This document shows positions 12,901 through 24,661 of a stretch of 64,000 bases of DNA, piece by piece. A program made the position numbers and the translations under genes. The notes beneath the pieces were generated by a model, which was given only the letters and a program-made list of their open reading frames with translations, was not told the origin of the DNA and ran no database searches. The DNA is from Pseudo-nitzschia pungens (taxonomy: Eukaryota; Bacillariophyta; Bacillariophyceae; Bacillariales; Bacillariaceae), in contig CM074760.1 of assembly GCA_037355855.1 (NCBI GenBank), positions 1,046,501-1,110,500 on the forward strand. The letters are read 5' to 3'. Position 1 is the first letter of the stretch. Each line of letters opens with the position of its first letter.

Positions 12901-14040
12901 CTCCCCTACGTCTTTGAATCAATGGATATCATTCGAAGTGATTATAGCACGCTGAGTGGGGTAGCACAGGAAGAAGCACCTATCCCACCCGAATACCCAT
13001 ACACCGATCTCATGTCGGCGTACAAGGGTGTCATCGACGAGGATGAAGAGGACTACGAAGAGAATTATAGCGGCGAAGAAAAGTCAGAGGACGAAAACAG
13101 CTCGGCTTCCTCGTCAACGTTTCCCCTGTCAAATCAGTTCTCGAACTACACCTCGTATTTTCAACGAATCTTGCGACATTTCTTTGACGACTACTTTTTG
13201 GAAGATTCCGACGAAGAAACCGCACACGACGTAGCTCGACGCTGGGTTGCGTTTGCAAGGACCGGCAATCCCAATCACGACGAAAGCAACGTAGAATGGA
13301 TTCCATGGCGTTTCATACCACACTCTGTTGACCTCGACCAGGTTCCTAATGGCAAAGATAAGTCTTCGGATGAGAATCTGCCATGGGGAGCGAATGGCAG
13401 AGAGCTCTTCAATATCTGGCGCGATGTGGAGGAGAAAGTCTTGCAGGATTTGGAAGAAAGCGACGACCTCAATGAAGAAGGAGAAGAACTGGAAAGAAAT
13501 GTACAGAATGCTTTCCGCAGGCGTGCCCTGGAGGTCTTGAGCATGGAAGTAATCGAAGAGGATTCTTTGAGAACCGAATTGAAACGCAACAAAGCATCCC
13601 ATGGTAGTGCCAGTGGAGACAATAGATTAGGAGCGCTGAGGATGTACCTGACCAGTGGTTTTTCATTTCCAGATGGAAGTACTAGTGGCAACGCGCATTA
13701 TATCATTGAACAAATCCAACGCATGGCACAAGATATGGGAGTCCTGGGGAGAGGATTGAGCGGCGAATACGATAGGCTCCTAGGCGGCGGATTCGGAGTT
13801 GGCGGAATCGGAAATAGTGGGAGCGGCAGCAGTCACGGATACTGGGAAGATGACTTTTTCCCACAGTTTATTGAGCTACAGTGGCCCCCAGAAGGGCGCT
13901 TACTAGAACGTGATTGCACGTGTGACTTTTGGGAACGAATTCGATGTAAGTTTCGATATGATCTACATCATGGTTACTGTATTTTCGATCGCGTTATATA
14001 TACATATTTTCAGCCTCCGTTCTTCCGGCACAATCTCTGA
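9901..14040 (+). CDS. Zinc deaminase domain fused to a type-B carboxylesterase
   Basis: The start at 9901 has a strong ACACCATGG context. The N-terminal part is a cytidine/deoxycytidylate-type deaminase: HAE at about 10485 and SPCKRC at 10563-10580 give the zinc ligands and the catalytic Glu. A basic linker and a 15-residue hydrophobic segment (about 10881-10925) follow, then a carboxylesterase/cholinesterase-like domain. This has FFGGIPFAAPPVG, SEDCLYLN, the oxyanion motif HGGAF, nucleophile elbow GESAG (11701-11715), a HEGE acidic motif and CHTAELPYVF carrying the His. About 200 extra acidic or charged residues split the esterase near its end. The frame changes +1 three times: about 10005-10110, about 10200 and about 11280. 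No introns fit the last two. A 68-bp GTAAG...CAG intron (13946-14013) may replace the last codons, moving the stop to 14136. Esterases hydrolyse carboxylic esters; the substrate here is unknown. Confidence 0.7.
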
Positions 14041-14576
14041 CGAATTGTTCGTTCGTGTTCCCCATTAATTCGATTCAATTTGTTGAATGTTTGGTTGTTC
14101 TTGTTCAATGGAAATGGGATAACTTAGATCGTTACTGACAAATTGCTAGCTATATGAACACCTTTTGCCATCTCGTCACATTTTCCCTGTGTTGGATCGC
14201 CTTCGTCCGTCATTATCAATTATGCGGTAAATTTCTATTTTATGAATTTAAAGTCAAATTGCTTCCATTATTGTAGTCTGAAGCACTATCTGGTGGTGTC
14301 GAAACGAAAGCACTTTTGCGCGGACGACAGTGGATCGTACTGTTCCGTGTGCCTTCAGTCCTGTAGCAACTTTGTGTTAATAATTTTTTTGTACCATGAA
14401 CGAAGTCTGTCTTCGTTTCTACATCTTACATGTCTGACTGATCTATATAATCCGATAAGAACTAAAGGCCTGTTGGTTCATGCTTCCGTTCTCTCTGTCG
14501 TCGAAGTGTCGAGAAGTGAAATGAACTTAAGGAAGACCTGGAGTTTCCTTCGTACGTGTTCTGCGTTGTTTGGTGA

Positions 14577-15674
14577 TTACCACTCAAAAGCACTCATCCA
14601 GTTTTGAGATTGAGGCGCATCGCCAAAGTCAACTTCAACTTCCTCTTCATCATCAGAGGAATCGCACTCGGAATTGGTCTGGGTACTGCGATCGCTGTCG
14701 GCTTGCAAGGCAATGCAGGAGGATCGGCCTTGTCCGTCTACTAGGCTATTGCTATCGTAACCATCTTCATCTTCTTCTCCACACCCCTTGCATCCCAAAC
14801 ATAATTTTGAGTTCGAGTCCGTCTTTTTTGTGGGTGTAGTGATAAGCTTACCATCTGGGTTGGCGGAATCATAGAGAGCAAAGTCTTCATTCTTGTTATT
14901 GAGTTTGTCACTATCAGTAGACTGAGTATTTAAAGTCTGCTGTCTCTCGCCTGCTTCTTGGTTTTTCTCTTCTTTGGAATCAAGAACCTTGAGTTTCTTC
15001 GCTTGTGGTGGAGAGTCGCTGGCAGCTATGATCGCCGCGCTTGCTTTTCGCTTCAACCTCGTATCTGACTTAGTGTCAGCTTCCTTCTCTTCCTCTGAAA
15101 TCGTTGGCTTCAACGACAGATTTACTTTGATGTGACCGGTCCCATCTGTAGTATTGAAATTCTTTGATCCAGATAGTATCTTCCTCTTGCTCTCTTTCTC
15201 GTCTTTCAGTAGGGACTTGGTCGATCCATTACTGGCACGCCACAACTTCAGGAAGTCTCGGGTGTCGTTTGCATTCTGAAACAGGATTGCAAAAATGGTT
15301 CTTTGGCGATAGTCGCTGGTGGTAGTGGATACACACTTGAACCGGATCTCTCGATTATTGACCTGACGAATAGGGAGTCCATGCATGATTCTAGCATTCA
15401 ATACAGCTTTTCCGTGGTGAAGTAAGAAGCGAACAACTGGGATATTTGTTGCGCCGTCGATTGCGCTTTGTTGAATCTGAATGATGGCATGTCCTCCCCT
15501 TTTAGGACCAGATACGACCGACCAACCATCTCCAGGATTTTTGGCAGGGGTGTAGAGCGCTGCCGGAGCACGGAACTTCTCGACCACTTTCAATTTCAAC
15601 GATTTGATAGATAGAGACATGACTGGTGGTTCAAGGAGTTGTGGCCTCCCACAAGCAAGTGTCTCTTCAAACAT
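14577..15674 (-). CDS. Protein with a RanBP1/PH-like domain and acidic tail
   Basis: A single open exon of 365 residues; an alternative start is the second Met (MSLSIKSL, about 15620). Residues 20-150 resemble a Ran-binding/PH-fold domain: a stretch VVRFLLHHGKAVLNARIM followed by LPIRQVN, IRFKCV and TIFAILFQNANDTRDFLKLW, matching the order of strands and the closing helix of RanBP1-type domains. The second half is disordered, Lys- and Ser-rich with a probable nuclear signal (RLKRKAS, AKKLKV), two Cys pairs (CLGCKGC) and a highly acidic tail ending NWMSAFEW. A role near nuclear transport would fit a true Ran-binding domain, but the match is by eye and the family assignment is tentative. Confidence 0.55.
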   Translation of the reverse strand: MFEETLACGRPQLLEPPVMSLSIKSLKLKVVEKFRAPAALYTPAKNPGDGWSVVSGPKRGGHAIIQIQQSAIDGATNIPVVRFLLHHGKAVLNARIMHGLPIRQVNNREIRFKCVSTTTSDYRQRTIFAILFQNANDTRDFLKLWRASNGSTKSLLKDEKESKRKILSGSKNFNTTDGTGHIKVNLSLKPTISEEEKEADTKSDTRLKRKASAAIIAASDSPPQAKKLKVLDSKEEKNQEAGERQQTLNTQSTDSDKLNNKNEDFALYDSANPDGKLITTPTKKTDSNSKLCLGCKGCGEEDEDGYDSNSLVDGQGRSSCIALQADSDRSTQTNSECDSSDDEEEVEVDFGDAPQSQNWMSAFEW

Positions 15675-16950
15675 AGGAAACTACAATTGGATATAATTTC
15701 ATTCAGTCTTTCATATTATGTGTCCCAATTATTTTTTTGCAACATACGAGTTGACTGTGTAAAGTCCTTCGTTTCCGAGCTCTGTGATCTCAACTGATGA
15801 CGGTTTCGTTCAAACTGCACCTCCAATTGTAACCGTTATTGAACTGTATGCGATACTATCAGCAAATGCATTCGGCCTTCATCATCAGAAAGTCGTTACG
15901 CACATCGATTGCGGACTTTTTTTGAGTTCGAGTGGAGATTAATTTCTTTCGCGCCACAATGAACGACGTTAACTTTAATCACAGATGGCGCAAGCCGGGC
16001 GGTGCACGAAGAATAAATAATTCTGTATTCAGATCGATGTCCTCGTTCTACCGATTTGAGATTGGAGGTGAATAGATTGTCGATGAACTTCTTCTTTTAC
16101 AATAGCTTAGCGACTCTTCTCATCGAGGAACTAGTCAGAGATGGATGAGGTAAATAGATATGAATGACTCCCACACGATTCGCGATACACCATTCAGTGC
16201 TCATCAGTGAAAATGCTGCATGGGAACATGGCAATGACGAGATACTCGCTCCGTGCAAACTCAAACGACACAAACTACTAAAAAATACTTGTAATAATTA
16301 TCATTCAAACAAATAAGGATCATAGAAACCCTTTGTATCGATCTTGCGATTATATCATTAGGTGTGCGTGAGTGTGTGAGTAATTGGGTACTCGTAGTAT
16401 GGCGATATCACACGCCAAGGATGCGTAGAGTGTGAGGTTGTGAGATTGTGTCGTGTGTGCGGAAATGGTCGTGGTCAGTCACCTCTCAATAGTGCGTTTC
16501 GACTGCGTTTTGCAATGGGGAAAACTGGGAAAACCCAGTGAGTGAGTGAAGGGTTGATCAATGATGGATCTTCCTGCCATCGATTGGTGCAGTGGTTGGA
16601 AAACGCCGGTGAAAGACGCGTGCGTGCGTGCGGTCGGTTGATTGATTGATTGTTTGCTTCCCCGTCGCTTTTTGCCGTGTGTGGAGAGAATGTTCGTCTA
16701 GACGAACATTACCAAGCCGTGGGATGACGATTTCGAATGGTCTCGAACCGCAATTCTGGACCAAACGGTGGAATGCGTTCCTTTGTTTCGACGACCAATT
16801 TAGGGCGGGCGTGTTATTTTGTGCATTTTTATGTTCGACGAAAGTTCCCGTCGGAACGACACCTTCGGGAACGAATGGTGGTGATTGTATTTGTCACTGT
16901 AGATTGCGAATCAATCCACGTCATCAAACGGGAATGTTTCTTTTTTTTTT
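15675..16950. other. Intergenic, no gene seen
   Basis: About 1.3 kb, AT-rich in the first part, with GT-rich runs at 16360-16530. It contains only short open frames without recognisable features. It lies between the start of the RanBP1-like gene and the 3' end of the plastid repeat protein gene, both on the minus strand. Confidence 0.55.
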
Positions 16951-19521
16951 TTACTCGAATGCGCCAAAGACTGTGGTGGAGCTCTCCGATGCGGTGATGT
17001 TTGCAACGTTAACAGCGGTAACAATGGTATCGACCGATGCCTCGTCGGGAGTTGGTTTGGACACCATGTTGGTAAAGAGCATTCGTCTCAAGTCTGTGTG
17101 TTCCTCGGAAATGGTTTCTGCGATTTTCATCCAATCCAGTGTCACCTCGGAGCGTTCTCGAACAATGTCTGTGGTTCAAAAATGCATGGCACGCAGAGCG
17201 AATGGAAGTGAAACAACATCAGGAATCGACTGATGCAACAGAGTCCGCAAAACATGCAACATCTACTTTGACGACGAACAAAGCAACTAAGAAGCCAACG
17301 GCATTGCCGTACTCACCTTCCGCAATGACAGCCGGATCGACCCAGGCAAGGAACTCGTTGTTGGTCTCGATGAGGGTGCGGGGGGATTTCATCATTTCCT
17401 CCAAGAAATCCTCGCTGCGCGCGTAGGTTTGGTGGCCATCGAAATACTTGCTCACGTTCTCCTTGTAGAAGTCCAGGAGCCACTGGTGTGTTTCCGGTCG
17501 AACCGTCTCGTCCTCCTGGTAGTAGTTGAGGACACGGTGAATGCTCTCCTGGGTGGCCAGGAGCAGCAACAAATCAAAGTTGGCCTTGCGATAGGGGGAC
17601 GAGCTTCGCTTTGGGCTCCAGAGCAACTGGGTCCACGAACTCAAAATGTTGCGATCAAAGGCGGTCTGTCGCTTTCCCTTGCCCGAAGCAATGAGCGATT
17701 TGAGCAACAGATCCATCTCGCTCAGGTCCTCGTCGTTGGCATCGTCGCTCGCGGCGGCCTGTTCCTCCTCGGTTTCGCTCTTGCTCTCGATGGCGTCGTC
17801 CTCTTCGCAGTCGTCGTCTTCCTCCTCCTCCTCGTCGTCCGTCTTCGCGGTCGCTTTGTTGTGCTCCTCCAGGAATTCCGCGATTTCGTCGTTCAGTTTC
17901 GAGAGCATGTCGAGATCTTCGACCCACTCCTTGGAGATTTGTTCTCGAACCGAGAGGATTCTGCGCACGAGAGAGGGCGGATCCACAGAAAATTCGTACT
18001 CCGTGATGCTCTGTGTGTGAGTGGAATGACAGGACAGTCGGCAGGCGTGAGTCTACAACACAAAGGCAAACGAAGTTAATTCCGCTTTTTTTTCTACATT
18101 TCCGGTCACTCGCACAGGAATGGCTTTAGTCATCGATTCATCCATCCATCCATCCATCCATCAAAACGTACCTCTTCTAGATACGGGTTCTTGGACGGTT
18201 CGGTACTCTGTTGTGTTTTTTCCTCTTTGCTTTCGCTGGTCGGTTGTTCGCCCGCAGATGCGGAGGGTGTGTTTGGGTCCGTGGACGATGAAGACGAAGC
18301 CCTCGACAAGCTCTCCAGGTAGCTCGTGCTCTTGCCCGGGCCAAACGTTCGACGGGACGGAATGCTGCTGCTGCTGCTGCTGCTGTTCGACTCTCTGGTC
18401 GATTCGTCCTTGTTCGTCGGAGGTGGTGGTCCCGCCGAGAGGTGTTCCAAGTAACTGCTGGCATCCGACAGGCGCCGATTGGTCTTGCGGTTGGGCGGCT
18501 GCCAGGACTTTTTGGGCGCCGGGCCAGAGGGAGGAGGCGTGGCAGCCGACGACGACGAAGGCGGGGTGCCACCCATGGCATCCAAATAATTCTGGGCCGA
18601 AAAGGCTCTCCGGCTACCCGAATCCGGTTTGGAAGCCGGAGAAGTCTTGCTTGTTGCGGTGGCATCGTCGTCGTCGTCGTCACCGCCGCTGCTCGATGAT
18701 TGGGGTTGCGGCTTTTTGAGGCTCTCAAAGTAGGCATTGTACCCCGACAAGCGTTGCTGGCGGCGGCGCGATCGGATCTGCATCACCATGATTTCTTCCG
18801 GCCGATCGACGCAATCCAAAAAGACCGAGTCCCATTCGGGGAATCGGGTGTGGTTGAAGGCCCCGGTTCCGTGGAAGTTATCAATGCTGGTAAAGTCGAG
18901 TGTTTTCTGAAAATAAACGAAACGAGCAATGTAGAAATGAAACGAAACGAAATGAAATCATGAAATGTCATGCCATGAAAGTCAATACAGAATGTTCCAT
19001 ACGGTAGGAGGAAACACAGTTGTGGTACAGACGAACAATGAAACAATCAAAAGCGTTAGGCAAGCAAGAGGAAGGCACACAAGGTTCGATGTTCACAATC
19101 CTGCTGACTCGAGCTTTCCTCTGTTTTGTCTCTGACTTGTATCTGTTCTGTTCTGTTCTGTTCTGTTGCGTACCTCAAGCCATCGGACCGTGTGCTCTTC
19201 TCGGCATTGATTCAGAAGGTACACAAAGGATTGGATCGATCGTTGCGTCAAAAAGTATCGAATGTCGGTTCGCGCCTTTGGAAAGAAGCCCTCTCCGCCA
19301 CCGCTTGGACTGTTGTGGTCGGGAGACGACGATAGCGACAACCCAACGCCGGAAGAGGTGGAGGGTACGACCCGATGGGTCGGACCCGATGCCGATGCCG
19401 ATGCCGATTGCGACTGCCATGCCCGGTGCGATTGCCGCACCGTGGGGGCAACAAAAGCAGAGGTTGTTCCGACCGCAATCGCTACCAACCGCAGAAGCGC
19501 TGACAGAAGTTTCTTGGCCAT
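16951..19521 (-). CDS. Plastid-targeted protein with five evenly spaced RR...YLExL motifs, 4 exons
   Basis: Exons are 19521-19174, 18906-18172, 18010-17317 and 17168-16951; all introns are GT-AG and the joined frame encodes 664 residues. The signal peptide ends TTSAFVAPT (ASAF motif), so plastid import is expected. Residues about 80-165 form a folded-looking segment (RYFLTQRSIQSFVYLLNQC, then HTVRWLEKTLDFTSIDNFHG). Residues 166-360 are Ser/Pro/Asp-rich and disordered. They carry YFESL, YLDAM, YLEHL, YLESL and YLEE at tyrosines 175, 223, 268, 312 and 358, spaced 44-48 residues. The first four are each preceded by an Arg-rich stretch, usually RR then a hydrophobic residue. The C-terminal part is helical and acidic (VRRILSVREQISKEWVEDL, a Glu/Asp run, then ILSSWTQLLWSPKRSSSPYR). 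No TM segment is seen and the family is not recognised. The exon 3 acceptor could lie 42 bp upstream, adding 14 residues. Confidence 0.8.
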
Positions 19522-21888
19522 GGTGCGATGCTGCCGGAACCAATCGGCGTTGTCGTCGACGGTGGATGAAAACGAAAAGTTTGGGAAGGGTAGGAAAGAA
19601 ACGCCGGTTCGTGTCTTGCCGAGAGCGCGGGTGTAATGGGTGTTGCTACTTGTTGTGCGAAAGATTCACTCGAAATCCAACAGAGAAGAAAGAAGTTGAT
19701 GTGCCAATGACTTTGGGTTGTTCTCAAAATAGAAGTTTGATGGCTAACCTTAGTTCGTAATAATTGGGATGCAACAAGGGAGAAACGAAACGAAAACAGC
19801 ATTTATTTCATATTCTTTCGCCGATCGAGCGGACAGCCGATGGCGACTGACATGATTGAATAAAAAATGAATGATCCGCAAACCGCGAGTGGTGTCAAGG
19901 TAGGTAAGTTCAGCGTGCCGGTACAAAAGCACAGACAAATCCGGTCATCGGCACGGATCAAAAATCAAATCGGATGAATGATTCAATCATGTTTCGGTGC
20001 CCAGAAGAATGCCTTCCACCAATCAAAAATAATCTTTCCAGACGGTCCATAAGTGGTTTGACGTCAGAATCGCGTTAGAACTTTCACAAAAGTTCGAAAC
20101 GAGGTCAAGTTCTGTTGGAGGAAAACCGCGAAGACCAGATGTCACGCAAACTTCGCCTCTTTCTCCAAAATGGCGTCAACGACGAAACAGAGGACACCCA
20201 GCAAACGAAACGCGATGGAGGAGGTCGTGAATGTTGGAAAGATTCAAAGCAGAAGAATAGATAAGGTTACGGATGTTGACTACTAGTAGTAGTATCCAAA
20301 CTGCCGGTTACCTGCCAAGAACCACAAATTTGTCTCCGGCAGAACAATAGCATACGGTACAGTAAAAGTTGCAAAAGCAAGATTGAAGTAGTACTACTAC
20401 TAGTACTACTATTGGTAGTAGTAGTACTATTACTGTTACTAGTACTAGTAGTAGTAGTAGTAGTAGTACTGCTACTGCTACGAGAAAGGCTTTGTTCCAT
20501 TGAAGGAGAACAAGAAGAAACAATGTAATTCAAAACTTGTATGCCAGTACTCTAGTACCAGTAATGTTGTTGTTTTATCTCTATCTTTCTATTCCTGAAT
20601 TCATATTGATTGATCCACAACCTCATTGGTAAATCTTGGATACAATACTAGTAGTAGTACTAGTACTAGTGCTAGTACTACTAGTACTAGGCAGGTTGGT
20701 ACTCTCCACTGTAAAGTAAGCTCCAGAAACCTGGCCAACAGCATGTGTTGCAAGATTTGTGGAAATTTTAGAAGACAGTTGGGTAGCTACTAGTAGTACT
20801 TGTAGCTCTCAGCTTGGTCGTGCTGATGAATGGCTATGACGAGTAGTTCTACAAGCACTACTAGTAGTAATTAAAAAAAAATATTCTCTCAACAACTCTT
20901 AGTGGTGAAGACCATCGCGTAAACCTTACTGGTGGTACCAGTAAAATCTTACCGGTACATGACGACGAGGATGGTTCTTGTACAGTAAGCAAGGGTCATT
21001 ATCCAATAAAGGTATGTAACGTAATTACGTGTGCGAAGTACAGTAGTACGAAGTAATTACGACCGTTTGTGATTCACGACTCCGAGCTCCCAACTCACGA
21101 CTCATGATTGACAGGTATGGACCGTCCTGTACGGTAACTTAACCAAGTCAACTGCTTACAACAACACCAAGCGACACACCTTTTTTACCATAAGTTAACT
21201 TTTAAGGTTAACTTGTACTTGTACGAAATCAGGGAAATCCATTCCAATTGCGAGAACGATGGGGGACTTGTTCATCTTTACCGTTACGTACAAACGTTTA
21301 CTTGCATTGTCATCAGTGTTATTCACTCATTCATTCATTCATTCTATCCTCTATCCTCAATCCTCCAGTCACTTGTCTTTACAACTCACAAAGTCGGAGT
21401 AAACCTTACCAACCAAACACGTTCAAAAACATCCATTCACTGATGCAATTTCCAAGCTATCAATTTAACAACCAAATAAGCCCCAATTACTTGTACCGGT
21501 AGTTTGTGGGTCATAAGAGTGGAACAAATTCATCGAAGTTGACAACCAGCAAATTTGTCCCTCGGTGACTCATTCGCTCTTTATGCTGATTGGCGAAATC
21601 GCAATGTCAAAAGTGCATCGGAGGACGCAGCAGATTGTTGATACCCCCACGTGGGGCATCTTGAAAGGGTGCAAATTCACGTACAAGTTCATACGAGTAA
21701 CTTACTTGTACTTGAACTCGTACTCGTAGAACGAAATCTTGTGGCACCGGATTGAATTTGTTTGTTTGTTCGTGAATTGCGCCATGGATTCACTTTTTTC
21801 TTGTCGTTCTGAACAATCGTGAATAGGATTCCTGGTAGAATACCATATCTGCATAGACAAGGAAACGGCCCAAGACAATCGGATCATC
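19522..21888. other. Intergenic with TAG/TAC trinucleotide repeats
   Basis: About 2.4 kb without a credible gene. It holds tracts built from TAG, TAC and CTAGTA units at about 20278-20292, 20385-20480, 20648-20692 and 20785-20870, many of them locally palindromic (ACTAGT). TACCGGTA occurs at 20950 and 21494, and GTAAACCTTAC-like words at about 20928 and 21405. Confidence 0.6.
20385..20480. repeat. TAG/TAC trinucleotide microsatellite
   Basis: An imperfect run of TAG, TAC and CTA triplets, with several ACTAGT/GTACTAC palindromic turns. A shorter related tract is at 20648-20692. Confidence 0.8.
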
Positions 21889-23387
21889 ATGAGCGGAGGT
21901 GGTGGTGAAGGACCGAAAAAATGCGGACTCACCGAATTGATTGTATTTACCGCAGCCCTCGTGTTCGGCACGATGTGTTCCATCATGTCCAAGAACATGA
22001 TGGCTCTCCGCGGCGAGGGAATCTCGGGGGAGACCGAAGTCTTTGAGAAGCCTATTTTCCAAACCTTTGGAATGTTTCTCGGAATGTTGTTTGCCCTGCC
22101 GATGCATTATGTCGTCATGGCCTTCAAAGTCTCCTTTCCCGGTTACATTTTCGACGAAGAATCTTCGAACGACGAAGAAAAGGGCGAAGATAGTGGACTT
22201 TTGCAAAGTAGCAAAAAGGAAAAGACGACCAAAGCGACTCCTGCTTGGATGTACTTCTTTTTGGCTATTCCCGCCATCTTCGATCTGGGTGCGACCGCCT
22301 TATGTATGATGGGATTGAGATACATTCCAGTCAGTATCTACCAACTGCTTCGTGGATCGGGTGAGTTTGGCGCTAGCGGTGGAATCGACCATGTCGGGAT
22401 CACAATGTTCCACAGCATTGAACTATTCTGTGCTAAACAACTCTTCTTTTTTTGCAAACCGCATCGTTCTTGCGCTACCAATTACGGAACTACAACCCGC
22501 AAACTTACTCCATACTATTTGTTATAAAAGGTATCATTTTTGTGGCCGTCATGAAACAAATCTTTCTCCACGACAAGATGCATTCCTTCCAATGGATCGG
22601 TATTTTCTGGAATGTCATTAGTGTCATGCTGGTGGGATCGACAGCTATTTTGTCGGAAGAAGAGGGCGATGATTCGTCGGAAAACGTGGCAGCGGGCAGC
22701 AATGGGTCGGCGTTAGTCGGTGTTGTTTTGGTGTTGTTCGGTGCCTTTGTGCAGGCTTTGCAATACGTGTTTGAGGAAAAAGTTATGACCATGGACATCC
22801 CGGCACCTCCGTTGCTCCTCATTGGTATGGAGGGGCTCTGGGGTACGATCTTTTGCTTGACCGTTGCCTACCCGCTTGTCTACTATCTGCCCGGAGACGA
22901 TCACGGATCCTACGAAGATCCCTTTAGCACGTGGTACATGATCAAGAACTCGACAACCATTCAAATTGCCTTTTGGATCTACTTTTTCTCCATTTTCTTT
23001 TACAATTTCTTCGCGGTACTGGTCACCTTCTTGCTCAATTCCGTCTGGCACGCCATTCTGGACAACTTCCGGCCCATCACCATCTGGATGACGGACCTCG
23101 TGATTTTCTACTACTTCACGCCAGACTTGGGAGAGAAGTGGACGGTGTTCAGTTGGGTCCAGGTCTTTGGCATGATTGTCTTGTTGTACGGAACCGCTAT
23201 CTACAATGCCCCCAACGCCGGATCGATTCTGTTGGAGGGACAATGGTTTTCCTTTGGTTTCGACTTTAGGAGGGAGTACGAGGCTATCAAGGAAGAAATC
23301 ATGCACGACGAGCAATTCGAAAGCCGCAAGCTCAGCAGCCGCAAGATGTCATCCTTCCGCGGAGAGCTTGCCGCTAGTTTGCGCTGA
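21889..23387 (+). CDS. SLC35F6-like multipass transporter, 2 exons
   Basis: Exon 1 is 21889-22360 and exon 2 is 22531-23387. The 170-bp intron is GTGAGT...AAAG, and joining restores the motif YQLLRGS-GIIFVAVMKQIFL, giving 442 residues. YQ-LLRGS followed by an I/F-rich helix is typical of the SLC35F6 group of the drug/metabolite and nucleotide-sugar transporter superfamily. Around nine to ten hydrophobic helices are visible. An acidic cytosolic loop (EESSNDEEKGED) lies in the first half. A helix containing ALQYVFEEKVM follows GALVGVVLVLFGAFVQ, another family feature. The C-terminus is Ser/Arg rich (SRKLSSRKMSSFRG). In animals SLC35F6 is lysosomal; the substrate in this organism is unknown. Confidence 0.85.
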
Positions 23388-24661
23388 TTAGAATTCCGAG
23401 GGTACATTGAATGAGAAGGAACGGCTTGCCGCCGATCAGAGGAATCGATGCGTCAAAATTTACACCGTTGAAGCTACCAACGTATTACGTAATGCCCGTG
23501 TTACTTCCCAAAACAACAATTAGAATAGAGTGTTGTGATGCACAGACGTTTGCAAAAGATTATACCCCTCATCCACTCCCCGTGGACTCTAAATGATTGT
23601 CTTGGAAATCCAGACTGCTCATTCTCGAAGAAAAGTATGTATTGGAATACAATCGAGAACTCCTTTTGTTGGATCATCAGAGGGAACGTTGAAAAGTTGA
23701 TTCAGTAACTCTGTTGCAACGGAGTCCTGCCTCCCTTTTTTTTCCTTGTGGTATGCAGCATCTACACGTAGCGTATTTTCTCAGAAGAGATAACTACGAT
23801 TTTAGATGGCAACCCTCACAAGGTGAATTGCTTTGGTTGTTGACTGCGTTGAATTATTCCTAACCTACCTTTGTTTCTGTGACCACGATGGAAGTATAGT
23901 TTCATTCATTGTAGTACTAACAATAGTAAACTTACTTGTACGTACTCGTACCGGTATTCTAAGGATAGTACCGGTATCCTGGAAGGTGGAAGACTAATGT
24001 GACATCAGACATCATGCATCAAATTGGAAATTTTCTCTACTATCGTGACTGACTCAATCAAGACTTATGAATCCATCTTCGAAACTTCCACGAGGAACGA
24101 TATCCTTTGCGAACAATCGCGGAGCACCCTAACCCCTAACGCATCATAGCCCATCACTTCTCTCATTCTTGTGCTCTAAGGTAGGTTATGAGCCAACGAC
24201 AACATGCGTGAGCAGGCAGACGCACAAGCCTGTGAAGTGGTGCCGTTGGTGATGCCAACAACATGAATTTTTTTTTCGGGGAAGGTCACGCTCCTTTCTC
24301 GTGTTTGTGTTCAAAACTGATGTTGAGTTTTGAATTCGTTTCTTTGTTTGTGGAAATCTAGTTCCAGTGGCAACTGCCCAAGTCCAAGTACTTCTGGTAC
24401 GAGTAAGAACTGCCTTACGTCGCTTTTCCGGATTTCTCTGAAGCACGGTACGTACATCCATCGTTCCAGTACCAGTTTGTATTCGTACTTGCTCGGTGTG
24501 CCGAATCCATCACATACCTACACCGAACAAAGTTGTGGTAGTCGATCCAATCAGCAATCCATAGCCAAACCATCCTTGCTATCTCGAGGGAAAGTTGCAC
24601 ATAGCAATCCAACTCAACAATTCGAAAGTAGTTCCACTCTAGGGCAATACGTTTTGCAACC
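23388..24661. other. Intergenic, no gene seen
   Basis: About 1.3 kb. Two TACCGGTA copies lie at 23949 and 23969, only 20 bp apart. One CCCTAACCCCTAA stretch at about 24128 is too short to be telomeric. Several short open frames have no features. Confidence 0.6.

Noticed and set aside
24125..24142. CCCTAACCCCTAA telomere-like sequence
   Set aside because: Only about two units; too short for a telomere or interstitial telomeric tract.
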